NCBI GenBank assembly: GCA_045541115.1
Contig: JAZQIM010000015.1
Span: 62,001-126,000, forward strand
Length of the DNA stretch: 64,000 bases
Source: Aphodoplasma sp045541115
GTDB lineage: Bacteria; Bacillota; Clostridia; UBA1381; UMGS1253
Direction of reading: 5' to 3'
Shown: positions 53,797 to 62,618 of the stretch, in pieces
Numbering within the stretch: the first letter of the stretch is position 1
How the letters are laid out: each line of letters begins with the position of its first letter
The notes under the pieces: model-generated
Database searches by the model: none
What the model was told of the DNA's origin: nothing
What the model saw: only the letters and a program-made list of their open reading frames with translations
Position numbers and translations under genes: made by a program

Positions 53797-53891
53797 ACTA
53801 ATCCTCCTTCTTAATCTATTAACACCCTATATTGACCTATTTATATTACACTGTAAAAAATGTCATTTTACAATGCAATAGTCCACATGGG

Positions 53892-54113
53892 TTAATTTCC
53901 TAATAAATATTTTATTAAATCTATCTTTGCAATCCTATATTTGCGTCCGATACGAACACAGGAAAGCTTGTTATTCTCAAACAATTTATACGCGGTTTTT
54001 CTATTAATCTTCAAAATTTCACAAACGTGGCATATTTCCAATACATCAGGGTATTCGGTCAACATTGTTTTATAAGCTTGCTTTGGAGTTATACTCTTTT
54101 TTTCAGTTGTCAT
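53892..54113 (-). CDS. excisionase-type HTH protein
   Basis: 73-residue DNA-binding protein of the excisionase/MerR-like HTH_17 family. LEICHVCEILKINRKTAYKL is the helix-turn-helix; LSCVRIGRKYRIAKIDLIKY is the wing. Such proteins direct integrase toward excision. ATG 54113 is eight bases after AAGGAG; GTG 54122 is too close to it. It lies 95 bases upstream of int in the same direction; an inverted repeat TGTAAAA/TTTTACA near 53853-53873 lies between them. Confidence 0.85.
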   Translation of the reverse strand: MTTEKKSITPKQAYKTMLTEYPDVLEICHVCEILKINRKTAYKLFENNKLSCVRIGRKYRIAKIDLIKYLLGN

Positions 54114-54128
54114 TATATTCACTCCTTC

Positions 54129-54469
54129 TTTTAATATAGGTTATAACGCCCCTTTTTGACAGCCCTTGGCTTGGCGTACATAGCATCTCAGCTCCGCCGG
54201 GTTCTCCGCCGGGTGCGTACACAAGTATCATTATAACTACATGTTTCATCGCATCCCGATTTGCCAAACAACCGGTTTATAGTCTGATATTTCTCGCTCG
54301 TGCAAAATAGCAGTCTTGGCGTATCAACTCACGTGCTGACGACTTTTAACCGTCCATGCAGTCTTACAATCAAAAAAGTGCTATTCAGTTTTCAAGGTTC
54401 GATAGGGATATCTTCATTAGGTAATAACGAGTGAAAATTATAAAATCTAATCACTTTATAAAAATTTTT
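54129..54469. other. non-coding stretch with tandem GC-rich 12-mers
   Basis: About 340 bases without a credible gene. It holds CTCCGCCGGGTT/CTCCGCCGGGTG in tandem (54192-54215), flanked by GCGTACA on both sides, in otherwise mixed sequence. It could hold a promoter leader, an origin/oriT or integrase arm sites; none can be assigned. Confidence 0.4.
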
Positions 54470-54504
54470 TCAAAAAAAGGACCTTGGATTGCTCCAAAGT
54501 CCTT
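54470..54504 (-). terminator. terminator after HTH_16 gene
   Basis: AAGGAC-CTTGGA / TCCAAA-GTCCTT stem, TTGC loop, followed by seven T on the minus strand. Confidence 0.88.
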
Positions 54505-54509
54505 CCTTA

Positions 54510-54701
54510 TTAAATAATGAATTTTGAAATATTCAAAGCTATACGAATCAATATGTACTGATGTAAGTCTTCATCATATATACCATCAATATGACTATGC
54601 TTATTTATCAAAGGCTCATACAGCTTCAAAATTCCCTCAAGATCAGTATGGTTTCCTGCAATGGCTCCCAATAATAATTCACGAAAGTCTTTTCCCGTCA
54701 T
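54510..54701 (-). CDS. HTH_16-type small regulator (Tn916-like)
   Basis: 63-residue protein resembling the small helix-turn-helix_16 protein encoded with the sigma factor in Tn916-type elements: KDFRELLLGAIAGNHTDLEG, LYEPLINKHSHIDG, DEDLHQYILIRI. Its ATG overlaps the sigma gene stop by four bases. Role: thought to help control element transcription; not proven. Confidence 0.75.
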   Translation of the reverse strand: MTGKDFRELLLGAIAGNHTDLEGILKLYEPLINKHSHIDGIYDEDLHQYILIRIALNISKFII

Positions 54702-55117
54702 TTACAGTCACCACCTTTATCAAGCTTCTTGCGCAATTGTTTCAGTGCAAGAAACTTTTGGTTATAAACGTATTGAGGGGAACAATTAAGCCGGGAAGCA
54801 ATCTCCTCCGGCTTAATACACTCTATAAATAAAAGTTCCAGAATTTTACGTTTCATCAACGGTAGCTTATAAAAGGCCTCTGCAAGCTTTTCTTCCTGAA
54901 AGTCAAAAGAGTCCTTATCTTCAGATATAACCACGTCACGAGCGCCTATGAGTTGTTCATCCTCAAAAAGCTCGTCAATAGAAACAAATTCGGGTTCTGC
55001 CTTATTCAGTTGTCGAATATAGTCTATCTTTGCGTTTTTTATTAGTTTTTCAATCCAGTTTGTGAACCTTGCCCGAAGGACATCAGGTTCATTTTGTCCC
55101 TGTCTTTGGTGGTACAT
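54698..55117 (-). CDS. mobile-element sigma-70-like factor
   Basis: 139 residues. The C-terminal part has a region-4 helix-turn-helix: LMKRKILELLFIECIKPEEI and SRLNCSPQYVYNQKFLALK. The N-terminal FTNWIEKLIKNAKIDYIRQL looks like a region-2 remnant. It is expected to direct transcription of element genes. ATG 55117 follows AAAGGAGG by seven bases; the longer frame to 55144 lacks an SD. Directly coupled to the HTH_16 gene. Confidence 0.82.
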   Translation of the reverse strand: MYHQRQGQNEPDVLRARFTNWIEKLIKNAKIDYIRQLNKAEPEFVSIDELFEDEQLIGARDVVISEDKDSFDFQEEKLAEAFYKLPLMKRKILELLFIECIKPEEIASRLNCSPQYVYNQKFLALKQLRKKLDKGGDCK

Positions 55118-55407
55118 GAAAATGCCTCCTTTTTGGCATACCACCAGGACAGGCGCTCAACATGCCATGATGGCATGCTGCGTTTTTTTATATTATTGTA
55201 GAACGAGTTAAGCACAGCTGTTAGAACATTGGATTCACCCCCTTTCTCAAAAGAAGACAAAAAACGGCCATACCTCACCTGCGCGAGATATAACCGTTTA
55301 TCGCAATAAAAGCAATGAACAAGCACAAACGCCGTCCATTTATGTTCAGTTTTTTTGTTATACGTTGTCTTTCCTTCAGCAAATTCTCCTTGTCATTGGG
55401 GAACCTC
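55118..55407. other. 290-base gap with a palindrome and an orphan reading frame
   Basis: It contains the palindrome CATGCCATGATGGCATG (55161-55177). On the minus strand there is a frame open from about 55390 into the sigma gene without a good start, and a 6-codon ATG-to-TGA frame behind AGGAGG (near 55400). Possibly a decayed gene plus the sigma-gene leader. Confidence 0.35.
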
Positions 55408-55746
55408 CTATTTTAAGCAGACTTTTTCAAAATGATCCAAAAGGCTCACTATCATATCGCAAACAACAAGTTTTTGCTCCAGAGAGTATTTTTCAATCCT
55501 ATCGGAAATATCCTTCATATAAATTCTCTCAAGGAATTTACTGTCTGAAACAATTAACTGGTCAACAGTTACTTCCAAAACATTTGCAATTGCAACAATT
55601 GCTTCTAAACTTGGTGTTGTCCTGTTGTTTTCTATTTGACCTATGTAGGAGTCGCTGTAATTTGTCTTTGCAGCAAGATCAATCTGACGAAGTCCTTTAG
55701 CCAGACGATATTTTCTTATATTCTTTCCTAATGCTACATAATCCAC
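55408..55746 (-). CDS. Xre-family HTH regulator
   Basis: 112 residues. The N-terminal Cro/CI HTH is clear: LGKNIRKYRLAKGLRQIDLA, KTNYSDSYIGQIENNRTTPS, LEAIVAIANVLEVTVDQLI. The short C-terminal part (~70-112) is helical. A typical repressor of element genes. The start is GTG 55746 with GGAG nine bases upstream. Confidence 0.88.
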   Translation of the reverse strand: MDYVALGKNIRKYRLAKGLRQIDLAAKTNYSDSYIGQIENNRTTPSLEAIVAIANVLEVTVDQLIVSDSKFLERIYMKDISDRIEKYSLEQKLVVCDMIVSLLDHFEKVCLK

Positions 55747-55878
55747 TGTAATCTTCTCCTCCGTGTAAATTATATTATACTACATTTTTCGACAGTTCGG
55801 TGCGCTTGGTTGGTTGGGAACACGCAGTAGTAGTGGTATATGAGCATTGTTTTACCAAAAAATTTAACCGACAAAACA

Positions 55879-55911
55879 AATAAGCCTGACTAATAGTAGT
55901 ACAGGCTTATT
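55879..55911 (-). terminator. terminator after parR
   Basis: AATAAGCCTG / CAGGCTTATT perfect 10-bp stem, 13-base loop, TTATTTGTTTT after it on the minus strand. Confidence 0.75.
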
Positions 55912-55921
55912 GTTGGTTATA

Positions 55922-56290
55922 TCAGAATTGGTCAAGATTATCAAGCATAATCGCAACATTTTTATCCAACACATCGGCATCAATACTTCCCGATGCAGAT
56001 TGCATATTGCCGTTCATTTGCATACTTGATATTGCTTCGGCAACCAATCCCCGTACCATTTGCTCTATTTCTTCCTTACTGTGAGCAGATGGCGATGTCG
56101 TGATTTTGATCTCAATTTTACCCTGAGAGTTTTCAAGCTCTGGGTGCTTGTCAATATATTCGCTCAGCACATCAACAATCAAACTGCTCTTACGATTCCC
56201 AAGCCGTTCCAGAAATTCTCCGACACGTCTTTCTTTTTCAGTTCCATTGCCAAAGCCAAGCGAAAACCGATATTTACCATCCTTGAACAT
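55922..56290 (-). CDS. ParR-like partition adaptor
   Basis: 122-residue protein directly downstream (15 bases) of the ParM-like actin gene. The N-terminus (residues ~5-50, YRFSLGFGNGTEKERRVGEF and SSLIVDVLSEYI) fits a ribbon-helix-helix DNA-binding fold; the middle is acidic and the C-terminal SIDADVLDKNVAIMLDNLDQF-like end (from residue 102) is the kind of amphipathic helix that contacts ParM. It should bind a centromere (parC) and cap the ParM filament. The call rests on position and fold. Confidence 0.7.
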   Translation of the reverse strand: MFKDGKYRFSLGFGNGTEKERRVGEFLERLGNRKSSLIVDVLSEYIDKHPELENSQGKIEIKITTSPSAHSKEEIEQMVRGLVAEAISSMQMNGNMQSASGSIDADVLDKNVAIMLDNLDQF

Positions 56291-56305
56291 TACAATCCTC
56301 CTGTT

Positions 56306-57223
56306 CTAAGAGGAAAGTTTTGAAAGCTTCATTCGTCCAAGCATATCATATCCTATCGTATTGGCATTTGTTGAAGAAATGAACTCAGCTTTTGCTACAA
56401 GCGGAGAATTTTCTATGAATGGACGCAGTAAAATGCTTCCGCCACCAACAAATATTGCCGGATTAGAACGCAGGTCAACCTGCAATTCTCGGAGCTGATC
56501 CAAAATGCTTTTGGCGTGGACCTTCGTTTCTGCAACGATTGCATCTTTTACTTCCTGCGGGAGAATTGTTTCTTTGCCACTGAGAACCGCACTTACATGT
56601 TCATCATCAATATTCATATTGTGAAGAATATTAACCTTACGGGCAATCTCATTATTCATTGTGATAATGCCCGATTCAAGACTGCGGCAAAACTGCATGT
56701 CCGGTTTGCCGTTACGAAGAAGCAATACGTCAGTAGTGTATCCGCCAATATCTACAATAAACATTCTCATTGTATTAACTATTAAATTGCTCTGTGGGAT
56801 AACTGCCGCATAAGCCTGCGGGAATACCATAACGTGATTGATAACAATGCAGTACGGTTTATCATTATAAACAAAGCGAACCTCAGTTTCTCTTTTGAAG
56901 TAATTTGCAAAACGGTCCTTTAAGACACCGTAATGTTCCGGCGGGAGTCCTACCGCAAGGTCAACAGACTCAACAGGCATATATCGTCCTGTGGACTCAA
57001 GTTCTTTGGCAATGGCGAACAATGTAAGAATAAAGTATCTTTCATCTTCGGTTTTATCCATCATATATGTAATTCTTTTACTGCTGAGCGTCCAGTAGCG
57101 TCCATCATACTCCAGAACTTCATCATTGATGGGCGGTTTTACAGTATGCTCGGATAACCCCGAAATGAAAGAGTGATTCACGGTTTTAATAGCAGAATTA
57201 CCGTGGTCGATTGAAATTAACAT
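56306..57223 (-). CDS. ParM/StbA-like actin-type partition ATPase
   Basis: 305-residue actin-fold protein that forms filaments pushing DNA copies apart. Phosphate-1 loop: LISIDHGNSAIKTVN; phosphate-2: MFIVDIGGYTTDVLLLRNGK; adenosine loop: AIFVGGGSILLRPFIEN. These are the three actin-superfamily ATP motifs. ATG 57223 is eight bases after GGAGG. An active partition pair on an integrated element suggests an extrachromosomal, plasmid-like stage. Confidence 0.88.
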   Translation of the reverse strand: MLISIDHGNSAIKTVNHSFISGLSEHTVKPPINDEVLEYDGRYWTLSSKRITYMMDKTEDERYFILTLFAIAKELESTGRYMPVESVDLAVGLPPEHYGVLKDRFANYFKRETEVRFVYNDKPYCIVINHVMVFPQAYAAVIPQSNLIVNTMRMFIVDIGGYTTDVLLLRNGKPDMQFCRSLESGIITMNNEIARKVNILHNMNIDDEHVSAVLSGKETILPQEVKDAIVAETKVHAKSILDQLRELQVDLRSNPAIFVGGGSILLRPFIENSPLVAKAEFISSTNANTIGYDMLGRMKLSKLSS

Positions 57224-57270
57224 TTTGAATACCTCCAATTTCATATTATACTATATAAATTACACATTAT

Positions 57271-57298
57271 AAAATGCGTATTTACAACAAAAATGCGT
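57271..57298. repeat. candidate parC iterons upstream of parM
   Basis: AAAATGCGT twice (57271-57279, 57290-57298), 19 bases apart, about 50 bases before the parM start and close to its likely -10 (TATAAT/TATAGT region 57245-57270). Confidence 0.5.
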
Positions 57299-57323
57299 TT
57301 TATGCTGTTGAATGAGCATAAAA
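57298..57323. terminator. hairpin between primase-like gene and parM
   Basis: TTTTATGCT / AGCATAAAA 9-bp stem, 8-base loop, A/T-run on both sides; likely terminator of the primase-like gene. Confidence 0.5.
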
Positions 57324-57360
57324 AATGAGGCATAGCATGATGCCATACCCCATTTCGTGC

Positions 57361-58425
57361 TTACTGTGATTTTCTACGTTTGAGTAAATGTTCCCAAATA
57401 AAATCATCGAGTCCTTTGTACCTTGGATCCCACACATAGGTTCCGTACTTGAAATTCATATTTGAAAGAAGCTCAAGCAATTTCTTGTAAGCATCTCTGA
57501 CATAATAGTTTGTAGCCATATCCATATCAAAGGCTGTCATAATTTCGCTTAAACCTTCTTTTCTCAGAGCAGTGAGAGCCTTTTCCAGCTGTGTCAGCGT
57601 ATTTACCCCCGGAACTGCTATAACTGTAAGTCCCGTCAGTGTATGTATTACATCTGCTTTCATAGGACCTTCCGTAAGTAGTGCCATAGGTCTTATTGGA
57701 CCGACAACGTGAGTCCAGCTTTCAGCACGGCATCCATCTTTCATATCGGTACTTGAAACCCAGCGGAATTTACGCTTTTCAACGTTGTCCCTACGGATTT
57801 GAAGACCTTGTATTCTGCCTTGCATATCCCTGACGGGTATGAGAATACCTCTCTCGTTTTGATAAAAAGACCATTCCCCGGCAGAAGTACGATAGAAACC
57901 GGGCACACCTGCAAGATAACATCCCTCAGACTGAAGCTGTTTGGCGATAGCTGTCATACCGACAACAGGAGTCGTCTTATATCCAAGCTTCACAATGTTT
58001 TCATCACTGAGTCCACGATTTATAAGATTTTGCCTGTGGTCCTGCGCAAGAGATAGTTTTGTCAATAGCGCAGTGTATGTCGCATGACGAGCTTCAATAT
58101 CCGTGACAGGACAGTCAATAACGGGAGTTGGTATAACTGTCTTTTTCTTGCGTTCGACTTTTTCGGGAGAACCAAGCCTTTTGAGAAGTTCTTTATGGAC
58201 TTTGTCTCTCGGAGTATTTGTATATAACGCATATAAGTCGAAAATTCCACCGTAAATACCACATCTCGGACATCTGTAAACATCTTTCTTCACATTAATG
58301 TTAAGATGCTTATTTCGTGGCGAATCATCGCAACACGGACACTGAATATAGTACGAACTTCGTCCGTTTGACGGCATCGGTAAACCGAGCAATGATATTA
58401 CATCCGTAATATGAAATTTCTCCAT
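57361..58425 (-). CDS. CHC2 zinc-finger/TOPRIM primase-like protein
   Basis: 354 residues. The N-terminal zinc finger is YIQCPCCDDS and YRCPRCGIYGG (C-x2-C, C-x2-C), as in DnaG. A TOPRIM-like (DUF3854-type) domain follows near residues 225-320, with LLTEGPMKADVIHTLTGL and MTAFDMDMATNYYV providing the Glu and the D-x-D acidic residues. There is no obvious primase catalytic core between, so it could be a primase-related nuclease/recombination factor. ATG 58425 follows AAAGGAGG. Confidence 0.75.
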   Translation of the reverse strand: MEKFHITDVISLLGLPMPSNGRSSYYIQCPCCDDSPRNKHLNINVKKDVYRCPRCGIYGGIFDLYALYTNTPRDKVHKELLKRLGSPEKVERKKKTVIPTPVIDCPVTDIEARHATYTALLTKLSLAQDHRQNLINRGLSDENIVKLGYKTTPVVGMTAIAKQLQSEGCYLAGVPGFYRTSAGEWSFYQNERGILIPVRDMQGRIQGLQIRRDNVEKRKFRWVSSTDMKDGCRAESWTHVVGPIRPMALLTEGPMKADVIHTLTGLTVIAVPGVNTLTQLEKALTALRKEGLSEIMTAFDMDMATNYYVRDAYKKLLELLSNMNFKYGTYVWDPRYKGLDDFIWEHLLKRRKSQ

Positions 58426-58478
58426 ACAGCCTCCTTTCTGGAGATGGCCTGTGACCACCCCCTGATTCACTGGGTTTG

Positions 58479-59282
58479 TTATTCATTGGCTGCTTCCTGA
58501 GTCTTAGCCATTGCATAGTCGCATATAAGCTGTGCGGCTTCTTTTATTTTTTCATCACCGCTGAACTTTGTAGCTATCCATACAATAGCGTTCTGGTCTT
58601 CCCGTAAGACTTCACCAAGCGATTTTCCGTTATGCTTTGTAATCGGACAAGGAACCTTCATTGCTTCCTCAACCCTTTCCTCAAGGGACAACTCTTTTGG
58701 AGCTGCATCGGTAAAGGTTGGATCAACTGTGTATTCTTCATCCGTATTTACAGAGTTTTCTGCACTTACCGTACCGGGAGCAACTGTCTCAGATGCAGGT
58801 ACAGTGGTTTCTGTTGTCGTATTTGGAGTAAGGTTTATATCGTCTCCCATTGTTTCAACGACATCTTCTCCTGCAACATCAAACTGAACACCGAAACCTG
58901 CATTACGCAGTGCAACGCCGACTGCTGCTGTCTGTGCCCATTCACGGGGAGATACGGACGGTTTATCAGGAAGAGGGCTTCTGAATGCTGATGCTTCGGC
59001 AAGAAATTCATCCGGCGCATCTTTGTAGTTCGGGTAAATTCTCGCAGTTGCAACAAAGCCACCGTTTACTGGTTGTGCCTGTACTGCAATTTTACCCTGA
59101 AGATATTTCATCCTGAATAACGCTATTCGTATTACAACCGGAAGTCTTTTTCGTGTTTCTCCGGATTTGAGGTCTGCATATTCTACTGCGAAAGGTGTAG
59201 GATCAAATCCTTCAACCTTGTTTATATCCTCTATGTACGGCATCATAGCCGCTTTTTTGTCATTCGAGTTGTTCTGACTCAT
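58479..59282 (-). CDS. probable single-strand annealing protein (Rad52/Sak-like)
   Basis: 267 residues. The N-terminal ~150 residues have a pattern known in Rad52-like phage annealing proteins: LPVVIRIALFRMKYLQGKI, a beta-rich GGFVATARIYPNY and the segment SPREWAQTAAVGVALRNAGF (compare EKAETSAIGRAL in that family). A low-complexity Thr/Val/Glu linker (~160-205) is followed by a small C-terminal domain (ITKHNGKSLGEVL). The function is inferred from this pattern and from the YqaJ nuclease in the same gene set. ATG 59282 follows GGAGG. Confidence 0.5.
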   Translation of the reverse strand: MSQNNSNDKKAAMMPYIEDINKVEGFDPTPFAVEYADLKSGETRKRLPVVIRIALFRMKYLQGKIAVQAQPVNGGFVATARIYPNYKDAPDEFLAEASAFRSPLPDKPSVSPREWAQTAAVGVALRNAGFGVQFDVAGEDVVETMGDDINLTPNTTTETTVPASETVAPGTVSAENSVNTDEEYTVDPTFTDAAPKELSLEERVEEAMKVPCPITKHNGKSLGEVLREDQNAIVWIATKFSGDEKIKEAAQLICDYAMAKTQEAANE

Positions 59283-59285
59283 AAT

Positions 59286-59744
59286 TTAAGCCTCCTGTAA
59301 ATTTATTGTTATATAGGTTTCTCTGAACTGCAGCCACATCGGTAACACCGTGTTGGCACATTCCGAAATATACCTTTTATACTGATCCTGCGTTTCTGCA
59401 ACGAAACTGGTAAACTTCTTCTGATTGGCAGAAATAACATCCATAACAGCCTTCTCTGCAGTTTCGCGTCTCTTTTTCCCGTTATCATCGGTAGCAATAC
59501 CGAATTTATGGTCTTTCAAAAGATAACGAAGAGAAACATCAAAAATATTGTAGTGCTGTCCCAGTACCGATATGTCTGTTGAAATTGGCGCCGTCTTCAC
59601 AAGCGACTGGAACGTTTCCAAGACACCGATACGATAGTTAAGTTCCTGCATAACAAGCAGTTCATCAAGCGGAAGACTGTTTGCTGCAATCTGTTCCTTT
59701 ATATCTGCCTGTTTTTTCAGAAGTTGAGATAAAATAGAAGCCAT
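59286..59744 (-). CDS. hypothetical helical protein
   Basis: 152 residues, strongly helical, no signal peptide, no cysteine cluster beyond single residues. The N-terminal half (SQLLKKQADIKEQIAANS, LLVMQELNYRIGVLETFQSL) predicts a coiled coil. It lies 3 bases before the annealing-protein gene and 20 after the helicase gene, so it is part of that module; it may be a partner protein. I do not recognise the family. Confidence 0.8.
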   Translation of the reverse strand: MASILSQLLKKQADIKEQIAANSLPLDELLVMQELNYRIGVLETFQSLVKTAPISTDISVLGQHYNIFDVSLRYLLKDHKFGIATDDNGKKRRETAEKAVMDVISANQKKFTSFVAETQDQYKRYISECANTVLPMWLQFRETYITINLQEA

Positions 59745-59764
59745 TGTAATTCTCCTTTCAAGAG

Positions 59765-61942
59765 CTAAGATTTTGAATATTCACGAATTCTTTTTGCAAG
59801 GCGTGTGCCTCGTTTTTCTGTATCCGTGCGTTTGATAGCAGTACATAATGCCTTTCGGTCACCGACAAATATAACACGTTCTTTACCACGGGTTACTGCC
59901 GTATAAACAAGCGGTCTTGTAAGCATAACATAGTGTGCCTTCTGCAGATTGATGATAACCGACTTATATTCCGCACCTTGAGCCTTATGTATGGTAGAAG
60001 CATAACCGAGGTCTATAAGGTCAAGCTCGGTGGAATCGTATTCCTTAACTCTGCCATCACCAAAGTCAATATATGCGGTTGTATCACCGGCACAACTTTC
60101 AATACGGGTAATGTACCCAATATCTCCGTTATTGACATCATCACGGTTTTTAATCTGCATTACCTTATCACCCTGACGGAATAGTCTTCTTCCGTGGGTA
60201 ATCTCAGGTTTATCAGGTGAACATGGATTGATAATATCACGGATTTTCTCATTAAGAGCATTGGCACCCGTTTCGGTTCGTTGCCTGAACGGAGTAAGCA
60301 GTGCGACATTATCTACACCATATTTCCCGACTTCCTCAACATACATCTGAGCAATGAGGTCTGCCGAAACAGTAATATCGCTCGAATCAATGAATTGGAA
60401 GTCATCACCATACTCAAGCCCGACATTGTTCTGCTTGATAAGTTTTGCGTTAGTAGCAATGCGACTGCCTGCTGACTGTCTGAACACCTTTTCCAGTCTT
60501 ACGGTAGGTATGCGTCCACAGCCTATCATTTCGTTCAGAACGGCTCCTGGACCAACAGAGGGTAACTGGTCTGCATCACCAACAAAAATCACTTGTGTGC
60601 CCGGTTTTAATGCTGAGAACAAGTTACCAGACAAATATATATCCAGCATAGAAGTCTCATCAATAAGAACAAGGTCTGCATCAATGTTTTCAGGACTGCC
60701 GTATTCACCATCTTCACCGGCCATTAAGCAAAGTGCCTTATGCACAGTGGATGAGTCATATCCGGTAGATTCCTCCATACGCCTTGCTGCACGACCTGTG
60801 GGAGCACAGCAACAAATGATGTTTTTTGGATTGTTGTGGCTGTAAATATCAAGGATAGCACGCTGAATCGAAGTTTTTCCTGTACCGGGACCGCCTGTAA
60901 TAATGGAGATGCCGTTGGTAAGAGCAGTTTTTACTGCCTCACGCTGTTCAGGAGCAAACCTGATTTTAAGTAACTTTTCCTCTTTGTCCAGTTCCGCATC
61001 CAGATTGTCATACCGAAACTTCTTTTGCATGGCAAGCTGTCTTTCAAGGTAAATAGCAAGAACCTTTTCAGCAATATAAGTTCTGCCACTGTACAGACAA
61101 TCATCATATACGCAGATTCTCTGATTGCTTATAAGCTCATTTGCATATTTGCCGACAATTCCTGCCGTAAGCTCAGGTGTTTCAAGTGTCTTTAAGCATT
61201 CTTTGATAAAATCGTCTTTTTCAATACACAAATGACCTCTTGTTTCTGCATCGGTCAGTGTGTATAAAATCCCTTCAGATATTCTTTCGGGGCACATTGT
61301 ATCAAAGCCCATACTCATTGCAATTTTGTCTGCTGTCTTAAATCCAATACCTGCAAGTTCACATAGACGGTACGGATGCTCCTGAACAATCTTGATAGCA
61401 TCTTTACCGTATTCCTTATAAAGCTTCACAGCTCGGTTTGGTGTGATACCGTAAGGAGTCAAAAACGCAATTACATCTCTGGCACCCCGGTTTGCAAGGT
61501 AAGAATCGCAGATCTTTTTGAGTTTGGATTCGCTGATACCTGAAATTTTGATAAGTTTCTCCGGAGCCTGGTCCAGCACATCAAGGGTTTCCAGACCAAA
61601 TGCTGCGAATATTCTTTCAGCAAGCTTAGGTCCTATACCTTTAATCTGACCTGACGAGAGATAAGCAATAATGCCTTCCTTGGTTGGCTTAATCACTTCC
61701 TCATAGGTTTCGACCTCAAACTGAAGTCCGTGCTTTGAATTTTTGCTCCATTGACCTTTCATATCGTACCGAATTTTATCCGAAACAGGAAGCGAGTAAC
61801 CGACTGCTTTAACCTGTGTTACGGAATTTCCAGCACTGTCAAGAACCTTTTCGCAGGGCGTATAAACTGCCACCATATAACTGCCGGGAGTGATATTTCC
61901 GACATTGCTGGGGTAAACTAACCTGCTAAACTGACATAACAT
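59765..61942 (-). CDS. RecD2-like SF1B DNA helicase
   Basis: 725 residues. The N-terminal OB-like domain is followed by a helix-hairpin-helix array (IKGIGPKLAERIFAAFG, LIKISGISESKLKKI, LCELAGIGFKTADKIAMSMG). The helicase core has Walker A IITGGPGTGKTSIQRAIL, Walker B LVLIDETSMLDIYL, motif III VIFVGDADQLPSVGPG and motif V/VI STIHKAQGAEYKSVIIN, TAVTRGKE. All SF1B motifs are present; 5'-3' helicase activity is expected. ATG 61942 is seven bases after AGGAG; the frame open to 62098 overlaps the next gene and is not used. Confidence 0.92.
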   Translation of the reverse strand: MLCQFSRLVYPSNVGNITPGSYMVAVYTPCEKVLDSAGNSVTQVKAVGYSLPVSDKIRYDMKGQWSKNSKHGLQFEVETYEEVIKPTKEGIIAYLSSGQIKGIGPKLAERIFAAFGLETLDVLDQAPEKLIKISGISESKLKKICDSYLANRGARDVIAFLTPYGITPNRAVKLYKEYGKDAIKIVQEHPYRLCELAGIGFKTADKIAMSMGFDTMCPERISEGILYTLTDAETRGHLCIEKDDFIKECLKTLETPELTAGIVGKYANELISNQRICVYDDCLYSGRTYIAEKVLAIYLERQLAMQKKFRYDNLDAELDKEEKLLKIRFAPEQREAVKTALTNGISIITGGPGTGKTSIQRAILDIYSHNNPKNIICCCAPTGRAARRMEESTGYDSSTVHKALCLMAGEDGEYGSPENIDADLVLIDETSMLDIYLSGNLFSALKPGTQVIFVGDADQLPSVGPGAVLNEMIGCGRIPTVRLEKVFRQSAGSRIATNAKLIKQNNVGLEYGDDFQFIDSSDITVSADLIAQMYVEEVGKYGVDNVALLTPFRQRTETGANALNEKIRDIINPCSPDKPEITHGRRLFRQGDKVMQIKNRDDVNNGDIGYITRIESCAGDTTAYIDFGDGRVKEYDSTELDLIDLGYASTIHKAQGAEYKSVIINLQKAHYVMLTRPLVYTAVTRGKERVIFVGDRKALCTAIKRTDTEKRGTRLAKRIREYSKS

Positions 61943-61958
61943 ATCATTTCTCCTTTCG

Positions 61959-62618
61959 TTAAGCGATAGGTACGAGTACCTTTTGAGTCTGGGGAATAAA
62001 TATCTCCTCATCCTCAACGGTATAATTGTTAGCACAGTCAAGAGCATAATCAACGATGGAATCAGCAAGCTTGTCGAGTTCCTGAACCAGTCTGACACGT
62101 GCTCTTATATCATCAATGTCCCAGTCTTCAAAGTCTTCACCATCATCGGTTCCGCGTCCTGGATACACAGAGATATTAAGAGAAGGTGTCGTAACGTCAA
62201 CACGGTTGGGTGTTCTGCATCTTCCACAGATATTACCGGTTTCTTTTACGCTCTTGTAGTTTTTCTGCCCGCAAGCGATGCAGAACGATTTATATTCGGA
62301 TACAGTTGCCGTTCCTTGATAAAGGACCAGATAACCACCGTTTCTGCCGTTCATGCCCGCTTGCCACAGGTAATTGTGTTCGCTGTTGAACTCATTTATG
62401 AGGTCTTTTATCCCATAAAAAAACTCCTGAACCTGAATCATATCGAAGAGCTTGTTAACTATCTCAGAGTCAAGACCGAGCCTTGTTATTTTGAGATTAC
62501 AAGCATACGATTGTGATCCATTCCAGGAGTTCGCAGTAAAATAGCGAAAATGTTTGGTAAGGAAATCCGTCATTGCTTTTCTTGAGCGCATATCAATAGG
62601 ATGATAGAACCTTTTCAA
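61959..62618 (-). CDS. zinc-ribbon protein of unknown function
   Basis: 219 residues. A central four-cysteine ribbon (FCIACGQKN, ICGRCRTPNR, residues ~112-140) follows an alpha/beta N-terminal part (YFTANSWNGSQSYACNLKI). The C-terminal ~60 residues are acidic and helical. Its start overlaps the end of the DUF4406-like gene by four bases and it is 16 bases before the helicase, so they form one operon. No family recognised; a DNA-binding accessory of the helicase is possible. Confidence 0.75.
   Translation of the reverse strand: MKRFYHPIDMRSRKAMTDFLTKHFRYFTANSWNGSQSYACNLKITRLGLDSEIVNKLFDMIQVQEFFYGIKDLINEFNSEHNYLWQAGMNGRNGGYLVLYQGTATVSEYKSFCIACGQKNYKSVKETGNICGRCRTPNRVDVTTPSLNISVYPGRGTDDGEDFEDWDIDDIRARVRLVQELDKLADSIVDYALDCANNYTVEDEEIFIPQTQKVLVPIA

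Noticed and set aside
55042..55326. 95-codon minus-strand frame overlapping the start of the sigma gene
   Set aside because: No credible start or SD, and it covers the sigma gene's own SD and start in another frame; kept only as a possible remnant.
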